Shown here piece after piece: positions 24,760 to 34,993 of a stretch of DNA of 64,000 nucleotides. Position 1 is the first letter of the stretch. Each line of letters starts with the position of its first letter. The stretch comes from Nocardioides sp. InS609-2 (lineage in GTDB: Bacteria > Actinomycetota > Actinomycetes > Propionibacteriales > Nocardioidaceae). The stretch lies in assembly GCF_023208195.1 (NCBI RefSeq), contig NZ_CP060034.1, positions 1,612,001 through 1,676,000 of the forward strand. The letters run 5' to 3'. Below the pieces are notes generated by a model that was given only the letters and a program-made list of their open reading frames with translations, ran no database searches and was not told where the DNA came from. The translations under genes and the position numbers were made by a program.

Positions 24760-25836
24760 TCACCCCGCGCTGAGCGCGGCGTACTCCGGCTTGATGATCG
24801 TGTTGATGATCTCGAGGCGCTCGTCGAAGGGCAGGAACGCCGACTTCATCGCGTTGATCGTGAACCAGCGCAGGTCGTCGAGCGTGTAGCCGAACGCCTC
24901 GACCAGCGCCCACATCTCGTCGGTCATCGACGTGCCGCTCATCAGCCGGTTGTCGGTGTTGACGGTGACCCGGAAGCGCAACTTGGTCAGCAGGCCGATC
25001 GGGTGCTCGGCGATCGACGTCGCGGCGCCGGTCTGCACGTTGGAGGCCGGGCACATCTCGAGGGGGATGCGCTTGTCGCGGACGTACGACGCGAGCGCGC
25101 CGAGCGTCACGGAGCCGTCGTCGCCGACGGTGATGTCGTCGATGATCCGGACGCCGTGGCCGAGCCGGTCGGCGCCGCACCACTGGATCGCCTCCCAGAT
25201 GGATGGCAGGCCGAACGCCTCACCGGCGTGGATGGTGAAGTGCGAGTTCTGGCGCTGGAGGTACTCGAACGCGTCCAGGTGACGGGTGGGAGGGAAGCCC
25301 GCCTCGGCACCCGCGATGTCGAAGCCCGCGACGCCCCGGCCGCGCCACGAGATGGCCAGCTCGGCGATCTCCATCGACCGGGCCTGGTGGCGCATGGCCG
25401 TGAGCAGCTGGCGGACCACGATCCGGCCCCCGGCAGCAGCAACGCCCTCGTCGAAGCCCTCCTGGACGGCGGCGACCACCTCGTCGAGGGTCAGCCCGCC
25501 TTCGACGTGCTGCTCGGGGGCGTAGCGCACTTCGGCGTACACGACGCCGTCGGCGACCAGGTCCTCGACGCACTCGCGGGCGACGCGGGCGATGGCCGGG
25601 CCGTTCTGCATGACCGCGACCGTGTGGTCGAACGTCTCGAGGTAGCGCACCAGGCTGCCGCTGTCGGCGGCCTCCTCGAACCAGCGCCCGAGGTCGTCGG
25701 CGTCGTCGGCCGGCAGCTCGTGGCCGGCGTCGACGGCGAGGTCGAGGATCGTCTGCGGGCGCAGCCCGCCGTCGAGGTGGTCGTGCAGGAGGACCTTGGG
25801 TGCCGCAAGGACCTGGTCGCGGGTGGGGCTCGTCAT
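24760..25836 (-). CDS. add: Adenosine deaminase
   Basis: This 358-residue zinc hydrolase should deaminate (deoxy)adenosine to (deoxy)inosine in purine salvage. Zinc ligands H18 and H20 lie in [14 protein letters not shown]; the catalytic glutamate/histidine segment is [10 protein letters not shown], followed by RLGHGVRI and the C-terminal aspartate in [12 protein letters not shown]. The length is typical of actinobacterial Add. Start 25836 is preferred to the in-frame ATG three codons upstream. It sits in the same neighbourhood as deoA and cdd, as in mycobacteria, though not in one operon here. Confidence 0.93.
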   Translation of the reverse strand: MTSPTRDQVLAAPKVLLHDHLDGGLRPQTILDLAVDAGHELPADDADDLGRWFEEAADSGSLVRYLETFDHTVAVMQNGPAIARVARECVEDLVADGVVYAEVRYAPEQHVEGGLTLDEVVAAVQEGFDEGVAAAGGRIVVRQLLTAMRHQARSMEIAELAISWRGRGVAGFDIAGAEAGFPPTRHLDAFEYLQRQNSHFTIHAGEAFGLPSIWEAIQWCGADRLGHGVRIIDDITVGDDGSVTLGALASYVRDKRIPLEMCPASNVQTGAATSIAEHPIGLLTKLRFRVTVNTDNRLMSGTSMTDEMWALVEAFGYTLDDLRWFTINAMKSAFLPFDERLEIINTIIKPEYAALSAG

Positions 25837-25849
25837 GCCTGCCATCCAA

Positions 25850-26695
25850 TCATCTGGCTGGTTTGGCCAGCAGACCGCGCAGCGCCTCGACGGTCACGTC
25901 CGGCGCCTGGCTGTGCACCCAGTGGCCGACGCCCTTGACAGTGACCAGCCGCACGCCCGGGAAGTAGGCCCGCATCTGCTCGGCATCGTCGGTCTCGATG
26001 TACTCCGAGTCGCCACCCGCCAGCCACAGCACCGGACCGTCGTACGGCGGCAGCCCGGCCGCCGCGGCCGGGAAGTCGGCGATCAGCGAATGGTGACCTC
26101 GCGCCGAGTCGGCCGCGAAGAGGTCGACGTTGGACTGCCAACGCCACTGGTCTCCCTCGCGGCGCAGGTTCTGCAGCAGGAAGGCCCGCACACCGGGGTC
26201 GGGGTCGACGTCGTCGAACCTCGCCTCGGCGTCGGCGCGGTCGCCCAGCTCGTCGAGCGGCAGCGCCTGCATGGCGTTGATGTAGCCGTCGAAGCGCGAC
26301 AGGTCGCCGTAGTCCTTGGGTGCGATGTCGACGACAGCCAGCCGCTCGACGAGGTCTGGGTGGGCCAGCGCCAGCACCATCGCGACCTTGCCGCCGAGGG
26401 AGTGACCGACCACGGTCCAGCGGTCGACGCCGCCCGTCTCGCGCAGCTGGGCTGCGACCCGGTCGGCGTACGCCTCGAACGAGAACTCCGTGGTCCACGG
26501 CGAGCGGCCGTGGTCGGGCAGGTCGACCAGCAGCGCGCGTGCTCCGCCGCCGTCGGGGCCGACGAGTGCCTTCGCGATCTGGGTCCAGTTGCGGCCCTGT
26601 CCGAACAGGCCGTGCAGGAACGCTATGCGCGGACCGGACGAACCCAGCGACATGGTGTGCAGCCGGGATTCGGTAGGTTCGGAGCCGGACGTCAT
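25850..26695 (-). CDS. Alpha/beta hydrolase (YbfF/ABHD11-like)
   Basis: This 281-residue esterase-like protein has oxyanion segment [14 protein letters not shown], the [13 protein letters not shown] turn, nucleophile elbow [12 protein letters not shown] (S99) and the terminal histidine in [12 protein letters not shown]. The DLPDHGRS and HGLFGxGxNW signatures match the YbfF/ABHD11 branch of acyl esterases. It lies upstream of add on the same strand (13-bp gap) and could share a transcript. Its start region is a 17-bp exact copy of that before the DUF1330 gene. Confidence 0.87.
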   Translation of the reverse strand: MTSGSEPTESRLHTMSLGSSGPRIAFLHGLFGQGRNWTQIAKALVGPDGGGARALLVDLPDHGRSPWTTEFSFEAYADRVAAQLRETGGVDRWTVVGHSLGGKVAMVLALAHPDLVERLAVVDIAPKDYGDLSRFDGYINAMQALPLDELGDRADAEARFDDVDPDPGVRAFLLQNLRREGDQWRWQSNVDLFAADSARGHHSLIADFPAAAAGLPPYDGPVLWLAGGDSEYIETDDAEQMRAYFPGVRLVTVKGVGHWVHSQAPDVTVEALRGLLAKPAR

Positions 26696-26742
26696 GGCGT
26701 CATCCTCGCAGCGTCATTCTCAGCCGGCCAACGGGAGTTCTC

Positions 26743-27195
26743 ATGCGCGTGTTCACCAGTCTCGACGAGCTCGAGGCCGCCACCGGTGAGTCCCTCGGCA
26801 GCAGCGACTGGCTCACCATCGACCAGCAACGGATCGACACCTTCGCCGAGGCGACGGGCGACCACCAGTGGATCCACGTCGACGTCGAGCGCTCGAAGGA
26901 CGGGCCGTTCGGCGGCACCGTCGCCCACGGCTACCTCACTCTGTCGCTGCTCCCGATGCTCGGCCAACAGGTCTTCTCCCTCGACACCCCGGGCGCCAAG
27001 CTCAACTACGGCGTCAACAAGGTCCGCTTCCCGAACCCGGTGCTCGTCGGCTCGCGGGTGCGCGCGCACGCCGAGCTCGGCGGGGTCGTCGACGTACCCG
27101 CCGGCAAGCAGATGACGCTCAAGTGGTCGATCGAGATCGAGGGCGTCGCCAAGCCCGCCTGCGTCGCCGAGACCGTCGTCCTGCTGCTCACCTGA
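26743..27195 (+). CDS. MaoC-like (R)-specific enoyl hydratase
   Basis: This 150-residue hot-dog-fold protein has the hydratase catalytic pair D40 and H45 in ATGDHQWIHVD. FGGTVAHGYLTLSLLP is the family's second signature, and the INKVRF-like LNYGVNKVRFPNPVLVG strand follows. It probably hydrates enoyl-CoA or a related thioester; the chain length is unknown. A Shine-Dalgarno (GGGAG) precedes the ATG. The next gene starts 2 bp after the stop, suggesting one operon. Confidence 0.9.
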   Translation: MRVFTSLDELEAATGESLGSSDWLTIDQQRIDTFAEATGDHQWIHVDVERSKDGPFGGTVAHGYLTLSLLPMLGQQVFSLDTPGAKLNYGVNKVRFPNPVLVGSRVRAHAELGGVVDVPAGKQMTLKWSIEIEGVAKPACVAETVVLLLT

Positions 27196-27197
27196 GC

Positions 27198-28154
27198 ATG
27201 CGCTTCGTCGTGTACGGCGCGGGCGCTGTCGGCGGGGTCCTCGGTGCGCGGCTCGCGCTCGCGTCGTACGACGTGGCGCTGGTCGCCCGCGGCGCGCACC
27301 TCGACGCGATCCTGGCCGACGGCCTGACGCTGCGCTCGGTCGACGGCGACCAGGTGGTGCGCCTGCCAGCGGCCGACACCGTCGCCGACCTCTCACCCTC
27401 GGCCGACACCGTCGTGCTGCTGACTGTGAAGGGCCACCAGACCGCTGCCGCCCTCGACGACCTTGTCGCACACGTGCCCCAGGACGCCACCATCGTGTGC
27501 GTACAGAACGGCGTGGCCAACGAGGCCGCCTGCCTGCGACGGTTCCCGCACGTGCTGGCCGTCACGGTGATGATGCCGACGACCCACCTCGACCCGGGCG
27601 TGGTCGTGCAGAACAGCTCACCGGTGCCCGGGATCCTCGACCTCGGCCGCTTCCCCACCGGTCGCAACGAGCGCTGCGAGCTGGTCTCGGCGGCGTTCCG
27701 GGCGGCCGGCTTCGAGTCGGTCGTGCGCGACGACGCGATGGCCTGGAAGCACCGCAAGCTCCTGATGAACCTCGGCAACGCTGCTCAGGCGTGCTTCGAA
27801 CCCGGCGACGACCGCAACGCCGTGGTCACGCTGATGCGCGAGGAGGGCGAGCGAGTGCTGGCAGCTGCGGGCACCCCGGTGACGAGCGAGGCCGACGAAG
27901 AGGTACGCCGCGGCTCGCTGCTCACCGCAGGCCCGGTCGGCAGCCGCTCCGGTGGCTCGACGTGGCAGAGCCTCGCCCGCGGCCAGGGCACCGTCGAGAC
28001 CGACTACCTCAACGGCGAGATCGCCCTGCTCGGCCGCCTCCACGGCGTACCAACCCCCGCCAACGACCTGATCCGCGTCGTGATGGCCGAGCAGGTACGC
28101 GGCGGCGCGACGCCCAGCACCTTGCCCGCCGCCGGCCTGCTCACCCGACTGTAA
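27198..28154 (+). CDS. Ketopantoate reductase family protein
   Basis: This 318-residue NADPH-dependent reductase has N-terminal RFVVYGAGAVGGVLGARLA (GxGxxG at 7-12), then LLTVKGHQTAAAL and CVQNGVANE, which are PanE/ApbA motifs. In the C-terminal helical domain AMAWKHRKLLMNLGNA contains the catalytic-type lysine and asparagine. The C-terminal end TVETDYLNGEIALLGRLHGVPTPAND is typical of the family. Many actinobacterial homologues are not true PanE, so the substrate is uncertain. It is separated by only 2 bp from the MaoC-like gene. Confidence 0.88.
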   Translation: MRFVVYGAGAVGGVLGARLALASYDVALVARGAHLDAILADGLTLRSVDGDQVVRLPAADTVADLSPSADTVVLLTVKGHQTAAALDDLVAHVPQDATIVCVQNGVANEAACLRRFPHVLAVTVMMPTTHLDPGVVVQNSSPVPGILDLGRFPTGRNERCELVSAAFRAAGFESVVRDDAMAWKHRKLLMNLGNAAQACFEPGDDRNAVVTLMREEGERVLAAAGTPVTSEADEEVRRGSLLTAGPVGSRSGGSTWQSLARGQGTVETDYLNGEIALLGRLHGVPTPANDLIRVVMAEQVRGGATPSTLPAAGLLTRL

Positions 28155-28155
28155 C

Positions 28156-28202
28156 GCTCGTTGGTCGAATGCCTCGCGAGGAACGGGCGAGGTGTCGAGA
28201 CC
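28156..28202. repeat. REP-like intergenic palindromic repeat, copy 1
   Basis: The segment begins TTGGTCGA and ends GTGTCGAGACC, giving imperfect terminal inverted repeats. It lies just after the ketopantoate reductase stop. Its ends resemble the GGTTGAGG...CTCGAAACC elements at 61582 and 62495, so it looks like a member of a dispersed REP-type family. Confidence 0.5.
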
Positions 28203-28216
28203 TCGACGACGCCAGA

Positions 28217-29023
28217 CTATGAGCCAAGGCGCAGGTCGAGCTCACGCTCGAGGTGCCGCCGCAGCGCGGTCTCGAGATCCTGCGGCCACGGTTCGCCGGT
28301 TCTCTCGCTGAGCTCTCGCGCCAGCGGGAGGAAGCCCTCGGCACCCGCCAGGTGCACAGCCAGGATCGACTCCCGGGTCGCCTCGATCGGCGGCAGTCTG
28401 CGCAACAGCTCGAGGTGCTCGTTGCGCAGCACTCCGCGCAGCTTCAACGCGCCGCCACGATCCGGCACGCAGGCGTCCTCCAGCATCAGCTGGATGAGCA
28501 GCCCGCGGAGCAGTCCCGACCCGGATGCACCGATCTCGAGCTCGTCGCGGCCCAGGACGACCGGGAGCAGCCCGAGCACCCGGAGGAACTCCCGAGCCAG
28601 TGCGCCGACGCGGTGACCTGACGGCGGGATGGGCCGAGCCTGCCCGGTCATCGACGACTGCAGGTCGTCTCGGTCGAACAGGACCTTCACGGACGAGGCT
28701 GCACGTTCAACAAGATCACCGGGCGGCACCACCGACACGTCGAACCGCACCCAGTCCTCGGTTACGTGGTTGAGCACGACCATCTCTCCGAGCTCGATGC
28801 GTTGCTGCAGGACCACGGGGATCCTGGCCGCTATCGCTTCGTCCCAGTCGACCAGCCACGTCTCGCGATCACCGAGATCGACGACGACCAGGACATCGAG
28901 GTCGCTGAGCTCATCCCCAGCCCCGCGACCGAGGCTGCCCACGAGCCAGGCGCCGCGGACTCGCGGGTCTCGCTCGAGGATCTCCGTCAGCGCCCGGAGG
29001 CAGTCATCCCTAGTCATGTACAA
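28217..29023 (-). CDS. Nucleotidyltransferase-domain protein
   Basis: This 268-residue protein has an N-terminal Pol-beta-type nucleotidyltransferase motif LVGSLGRGAGDELSDLDVLVVV: G29-S30, with metal-binding D41 and D43. A third carboxylate is probably in WVRFDVSVV. The C-terminal half is a helical domain (ALAREFLRVLGLLPVVLGRDEL...). The arrangement resembles antibiotic adenylyltransferases and related small-molecule enzymes, but no substrate can be assigned. ATG 29023 and ATG 29017 are both possible starts. It lies 10 bp downstream of deoA on the same strand. Confidence 0.8.
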   Translation of the reverse strand: MYMTRDDCLRALTEILERDPRVRGAWLVGSLGRGAGDELSDLDVLVVVDLGDRETWLVDWDEAIAARIPVVLQQRIELGEMVVLNHVTEDWVRFDVSVVPPGDLVERAASSVKVLFDRDDLQSSMTGQARPIPPSGHRVGALAREFLRVLGLLPVVLGRDELEIGASGSGLLRGLLIQLMLEDACVPDRGGALKLRGVLRNEHLELLRRLPPIEATRESILAVHLAGAEGFLPLARELSERTGEPWPQDLETALRRHLERELDLRLGS

Positions 29024-29033
29024 CCGATAAGCG

Positions 29034-30317
29034 TCAGGAGATGCGGTCGAGGATCAGGGCCGTCGACTCGTAGGTCGCCCCGTCAGCGACGTCGTAGCCA
29101 CCCTCAAGCGACGCCAGCGCGCGCTCGAAGCGGTCGGGCTCGTCGGTCAGCAGCGTGAACAGCGCCTCACCTTCACGCACGGTGTCACCCGGGCGCGCGT
29201 GCCAGACCACACCGGCACCCGCCTGCACGGGGTCCTCCTTGCGCGCCCGACCGGCACCCAGCCGCCACGCGGCCAGGCCGACGGCCATCGCGTCGAGACG
29301 GGTGAGCACACCGGAAGCCGGGGCCGTCACGACGTGCGACTCGCGTGCCGTCGGCAGCTCGGCCTCGGGGTCGCCGCCCTGGGCGCGGATCATCGACTTC
29401 CAGGAGTCCATCGCCCGGCCCGACGCCAGCACCTCGGCCGGGTCGACGTCGGTGACGCCCGCGCCGGCCAGCATTTCGGTGGCCAGCGCGACGGTCAGCT
29501 CGACCACGTCGGCGGGACCACCACCGGCCAGCACCTCGACCGACTCGGCGACCTCGATCGCGTTGCCGGCGGTCAGGCCGAGCGGCGTGGCCATGTCGGT
29601 GAGCAGAGCGACGGTCTGCACGCCGGCACCCTTGCCGAGCTCGACCATCGTCGAGGCCAGCTCGCGGGCCCGGTCGAGGTCCTTCATGAACGCACCCGAG
29701 CCGACCTTCACGTCGAGCACCAGCGCACCGGTGCCCTCGGCGATCTTCTTCGACATGATCGACGACGCGATCAGCGGGATCGCCTCGACCGTGCCGGTCA
29801 CGTCCCGCAGCGCGTAGAGCAACTTGTCGGCCGGAGCCAGCCCGTCGCCGGCCGCACAGATCACCGCACCCACCGACTCGAGCTGCGCGAACATCTCGTC
29901 GTTGGACAGCGCAGCACGCCAGCCCGGGATCGACTCCAGCTTGTCGAGCGTGCCGCCGGTGTGGCCCAGCCCCCGCCCGGAGAGCTGCGGCACGGCCACG
30001 CCGCACGCCGCCACGAGCGGCGCCAGCGGAAGCGTGATCTTGTCGCCCACTCCACCGGTCGAGTGCTTGTCGGCGGTTGGCCGCGAGAGCGACGAGAAGT
30101 CCATCCGCTCCCCCGACGCGATCATCGCGGCGGTCCAGGTGGCGATCTCGCGACGGTTCATCCCGTTGAGCAGGATCGCCATCGCCAGTGCCGACATCTG
30201 CTCGTCGGCGACCTCGCCGCGCGTGTAGGCGTCGATCACCCAGTCGATCTGGCTGTCGCTCAGCTCGGCCTTGTCACGCTTGACACTGATCACCTCGACG
30301 GCGTCATGGGCTGCCAC
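29034..30317 (-). CDS. deoA: Thymidine phosphorylase
   Basis: This 427-residue pyrimidine nucleoside phosphorylase converts thymidine or deoxyuridine plus phosphate to base plus 2-deoxyribose-1-phosphate. Visible family signatures are the phosphate loop DKHSTGGVGDKITLPLAPLVAACG, SGRGLGHTGGTLDKLESIPG, SSIMSKKIAEGTGALVLDVKVGSGAFMK and TDMATPLGLTAGNAIEV. Length is normal. It follows cdd by only 7 bp in the transporter-cdd-deoA operon, so imported cytidine or deoxycytidine can be deaminated and phosphorolysed in sequence. Confidence 0.95.
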   Translation of the reverse strand: MAAHDAVEVISVKRDKAELSDSQIDWVIDAYTRGEVADEQMSALAMAILLNGMNRREIATWTAAMIASGERMDFSSLSRPTADKHSTGGVGDKITLPLAPLVAACGVAVPQLSGRGLGHTGGTLDKLESIPGWRAALSNDEMFAQLESVGAVICAAGDGLAPADKLLYALRDVTGTVEAIPLIASSIMSKKIAEGTGALVLDVKVGSGAFMKDLDRARELASTMVELGKGAGVQTVALLTDMATPLGLTAGNAIEVAESVEVLAGGGPADVVELTVALATEMLAGAGVTDVDPAEVLASGRAMDSWKSMIRAQGGDPEAELPTARESHVVTAPASGVLTRLDAMAVGLAAWRLGAGRARKEDPVQAGAGVVWHARPGDTVREGEALFTLLTDEPDRFERALASLEGGYDVADGATYESTALILDRIS

Positions 30318-30324
30318 TAGTTGC

Positions 30325-30720
30325 TCACACTTCCTTCAGATAGTCGGGCCCGAACGCATCGGGCAACACCTCGGCCATGCTGCGCACACCCGACACGGTC
30401 ATCAGCTGCAGGTCGCGCGCACCGTGCTCGACGAGGAGCTGCCGGCAACGACCGCACGGCATGATCACCTCGCCCGCCCCGTTGACGCAGATGAAGTGGG
30501 TCAACCGCCCACCGCCGGTCGCATGGAGCTGCGAGACGAGCCCGCACTCGGCGCACAGGGTCACGCCGTACGCCGCGTTCTCGACGTTGCAGCCCACCAG
30601 CAGCCGGCCGTCGTCGGCCAGCGCCGCGGCACCCACATGGAACTTGCTGTACGGCGCGTAGGCGCGCGCCGAGATCTCGGTCGCGGCCTCGCGCAACGCG
30701 TCCCAGTCGACGTCCGCCAT
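30325..30720 (-). CDS. cdd: Cytidine deaminase
   Basis: This 131-residue tetrameric-type cytidine deaminase has zinc motif C56-A-E58 (TLCAECGLV) and C89/C92 (MPCGRCRQ). The substrate loop is PYSKFHVGAA and the ribose contact is NVENAAYG. Its product uridine or deoxyuridine is a substrate for pyrimidine phosphorylase. It is separated by 1 bp from the upstream permease gene and by 7 bp from deoA, so it belongs to the nucleoside uptake operon. Confidence 0.95.
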   Translation of the reverse strand: MADVDWDALREAATEISARAYAPYSKFHVGAAALADDGRLLVGCNVENAAYGVTLCAECGLVSQLHATGGGRLTHFICVNGAGEVIMPCGRCRQLLVEHGARDLQLMTVSGVRSMAEVLPDAFGPDYLKEV

Positions 30721-30721
30721 C

Positions 30722-32008
30722 TCAGCTCTTCACGTAGGGCTCGCCGTCGGCCGCCGGCGGGCGGACCCGGCCCACGAACCCTGCCACGGCGATGATCGTC
30801 GCGAGGTACGGCGACGCGCGCAGCAGCTCCGGCGGGATCTTGCCGAGGAAAGACAGCTGCGTCTGGAGCGTCCAGACGAACCCGAAGAACAACGCCGACA
30901 GCGACGCGTAGACCGGGTGCCAGCGACCCATGATGACCGCGGCGAGCGCGATGAAGCCGTTGCCGGCCGAGGCGTTGTTGTCGAACGATCCGGTCGAGCC
31001 GACGGTGAAGTAGGCACCACCGAGACCGGCGAACACGCCACCGAACAGGACGGCCTGCCAGCGGATGCGGTTGACCCTGATGCCGACGGTGTCGGCGGCC
31101 TTCGGGTGCTCGCCCACCGACCGCACGCGCAGGCCCCACCGGGTCTGGAAGAGCAGGAAGCTCACCAGCCCGACCGAGATGTACATCAGGTAGACCAGCA
31201 GTGTCTGGTTGAACAAGGCCGGCCCGACGATCGGGATCGAGGAGAGGCCCGGGATCTCGATCGGCGCGAGGATCAACGGCTCGTTGAGGTATTCCTTGAG
31301 GTCATTGGGGATCTGGCTCAGCAAGAAGCTGGTCAGACCTGTCGCCAGCGCGATCAGCACGACGCCTAGCACGACCTGGTTGACGTGGTAGCGCATTGCG
31401 AAGACCGCCAGCAGGGCAGCCATCCCGACGCCGGCGAGGATCCCGCCGACGAGGCCCATCTCGGCACTGAAGAAGGCGCTCGAGAAGACCGAGGCGAAGA
31501 ACGCCGCGGTGAGGAACTGGCCCTCGATCGCGATATTGATGACACCCGCTCGCTCACACATGCAGCCGGCGAGGGCACCGAAGATCAGCGGCGTCGCCAG
31601 CTTGATGGTGCCCGGCATCGGGTTGGCGAAGACGAAGTTGCCGGCGCCGGTCTGGTCGGCGTACTGCCAGGCGATGAACCCGCCGAAGAACGCGATGCCG
31701 ACCGTGATGCCGGCCACCACGCCCCAGACGCCGCGCGGGATCTTGTTCAGCGCCGCGAGGACCATCCACACCAGGACGACGACGAGGCCACCCCACGCGA
31801 CGTTCTGGCCGTTGATCTCGCTGCCGGTGTTGTCCTTGGTGCGTGCGCCGAGGAGGTACTTGATCGTGGGGTCGTTGATGTCGAGCGCGAACCACAGCAG
31901 CAGCGCGGCGATGATCGCGAAGACCACGACCAGCTTGATCTGCCGGCGTACGTCGGCCCGGTCGCGGACGTCGACGATGTCGTCCTGACTGATGACTGCG
32001 GTGCTCAT
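30722..32008 (-). CDS. Nucleoside ABC transporter permease (NupQ/YufQ type)
   Basis: This 428-residue BPD_transp_2-family permease has about ten membrane spans. Characteristic segments are LATPLIFGALAGCMCERAGVINIAIEGQFLTAAF, LVGGILAGVGMAALLAVFAM and RWGLRVRSVGEHPKAADTVGIRVNRIRWQAVLFGG, all typical of the second permease of BMP-type nucleoside importers. It is longer than many homologues because of an N-terminal extension with extra spans (residues 25-115). It is followed by cdd after 1 bp. A Shine-Dalgarno GGAGC lies before the ATG. Confidence 0.9.
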   Translation of the reverse strand: MSTAVISQDDIVDVRDRADVRRQIKLVVVFAIIAALLLWFALDINDPTIKYLLGARTKDNTGSEINGQNVAWGGLVVVLVWMVLAALNKIPRGVWGVVAGITVGIAFFGGFIAWQYADQTGAGNFVFANPMPGTIKLATPLIFGALAGCMCERAGVINIAIEGQFLTAAFFASVFSSAFFSAEMGLVGGILAGVGMAALLAVFAMRYHVNQVVLGVVLIALATGLTSFLLSQIPNDLKEYLNEPLILAPIEIPGLSSIPIVGPALFNQTLLVYLMYISVGLVSFLLFQTRWGLRVRSVGEHPKAADTVGIRVNRIRWQAVLFGGVFAGLGGAYFTVGSTGSFDNNASAGNGFIALAAVIMGRWHPVYASLSALFFGFVWTLQTQLSFLGKIPPELLRASPYLATIIAVAGFVGRVRPPAADGEPYVKS

Positions 32009-32090
32009 CGAGCTGCTCCGTTCACTTGCAGGTCGAGCGGAAGCTCGCGGTCGCGAGCCGGCTGCGGGCCGCCCCGCTCTCTCGCTGCGC

Positions 32091-33298
32091 TCACGAGCCC
32101 CATCCCTTCGCCATGACCGCCGACCCGTCGTCGACCTTCTTCATCCGGGCGATGCCCTGGACTAGCGCCGGCGCGGCCACGAACAGCACGATGAGTGCCT
32201 GCAGAACCTCGGTGAGCTCCTTCGGCGTTGAGGCGGCGCTGGCCTGCATGGCCACGCCGCCGACGCTCAATGCGCCGAACAGCAGTCCGGCGAGCACGGT
32301 GCCGAGCGGGGTGGCCCGACCGAGCAGCGCGACGGTGATCGCGTCGAAGCCGATGGTGCCGGCCATCGTCGGGCTCAGCGAGTCCTGGTGGCCCAGGACA
32401 CCCATCGTCGCGGCGAGGCCGGCGAGGCCACCGGCGATCACCATGGCCGCGGTGTAGACGTTGGCCACGTTCATGCCGGCGGTGCGCGAGGCATCGGCGT
32501 TGGCGCCGACCGCGCGGAGCTCGAAGCCGAGCTTGCTGCGGTCGAGGATCCACCACACGAGGATCGCTGCGAGGAACGCGACGATGACGCCGAGGTGGAA
32601 GTTGCCGATCTCGGGGAACGTGGCCGAGCTGTTCGGCGGCGGCGACAGGGTGTTGTCACTGTTGGGACGCTGGAAGGCGTTCTTGCTCAGCGCGTAGAGC
32701 AGCAGCGCCCCGCCGAGATAGTTGAGCATGATCGTGGTGATGACCTCGTGCGCACCGGTGCGGGCCTTGAGAACACCAGCGATCGCGCCCCAGAAGGCAC
32801 CGCCGGCGATGCCCGCGACCAGTGCCACCAGCAGGTGGATGCCCGGCGGGAGGTCCCAGGAGAAACCGACATAGCCGGCCGCGAGAGCGCCGACCAGCAG
32901 CTGGCCCTGGGCGCCGATGTTGAAAAGGCCGGCACGGAACGCCAGCGTCACGCCGAGGCCGGCACAGATCAGCGGAGCCGACCGCACCAGCGTGGTGCCG
33001 ATGGCTCCTGGACTGCCGACCGACCCGTGCACGAGCGCGGCGTACGACGACCAGATGGCGCTGCCGGCCTCGCGGAAGAAGTCCTGGGGGTAGGAGAAGA
33101 TGTAGGGCATCGTCTCGAGCACGTCGCGCGAGCTGAAGACGATGAGCAGCGCGCCGATGACCAGCGCCATCGCGACGGCCACCAGTGTCGTGGTCACCGA
33201 AGGCAGCCAGCTCGCGCCGGGTCGCGCGCTCCGGGCCTCGACCGGCTTCTCGTCGGCCTTGCCGGCACCCGGCTTCGGCGCGGGTGTCTTCTCGTCGC

Positions 33299-33302
<4 letters not shown>
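32091..33302 (-). CDS. Nucleoside ABC transporter permease (NupP/YufP type)
   Basis: This 403-residue BPD_transp_2 permease contains PLICAGLGVTLAFRAGLFNIGAQGQLLVGALAAGYVGF, the GVLKARTGAHEVITTIMLNYLGG coupling region and SKLGFELRAVGANADASRTAGMNV, the signature of the first permease of BMP-type importers. A charged Lys/Pro-rich N-terminus precedes the first span. It overlaps the ATPase gene by 4 nt (ATGA). An 82-bp gap rich in inverted repeats separates it from the second permease. Confidence 0.9.
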
Positions 33303-34819
<1,517 letters not shown>

Positions 34820-34931
34820 GGCTCCCCTGAGGAATTGCTTTGGGTGAGGACTGGTAGCGAGCGGATCACCGACTGGATCCCTGGCGTGAGACTGAGAGTC
34901 TGAGACTAGGGTCCGAGAGCAGGACGCGAAA

Positions 34932-34961
34932 GCCGGGACGGGGAACATTCCCCGTCCCGGC
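34932..34961 (-). terminator. Strong hairpin between the binding-protein and ATPase genes
   Basis: GCCGGGACGGGGAA and TTCCCCGTCCCGGC form a perfect self-complementary 30-bp palindrome, followed on the minus strand by TTTCGCG. It lies 33 bp after the BMP lipoprotein stop, inside the operon. It may be a partial terminator or mRNA-stabilising structure that keeps binding-protein levels above those of the membrane components. Confidence 0.65.
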
Positions 34962-34993
34962 CTTCACCGGTTCGTCCGATGGTCAGGCTGCGG

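Noticed and set aside
32009..32090. Candidate riboswitch between the two permease genes
   Set aside because: The gap has short inverted repeats but no recognisable purine, TPP or cobalamin riboswitch core, and it lies mid-operon.
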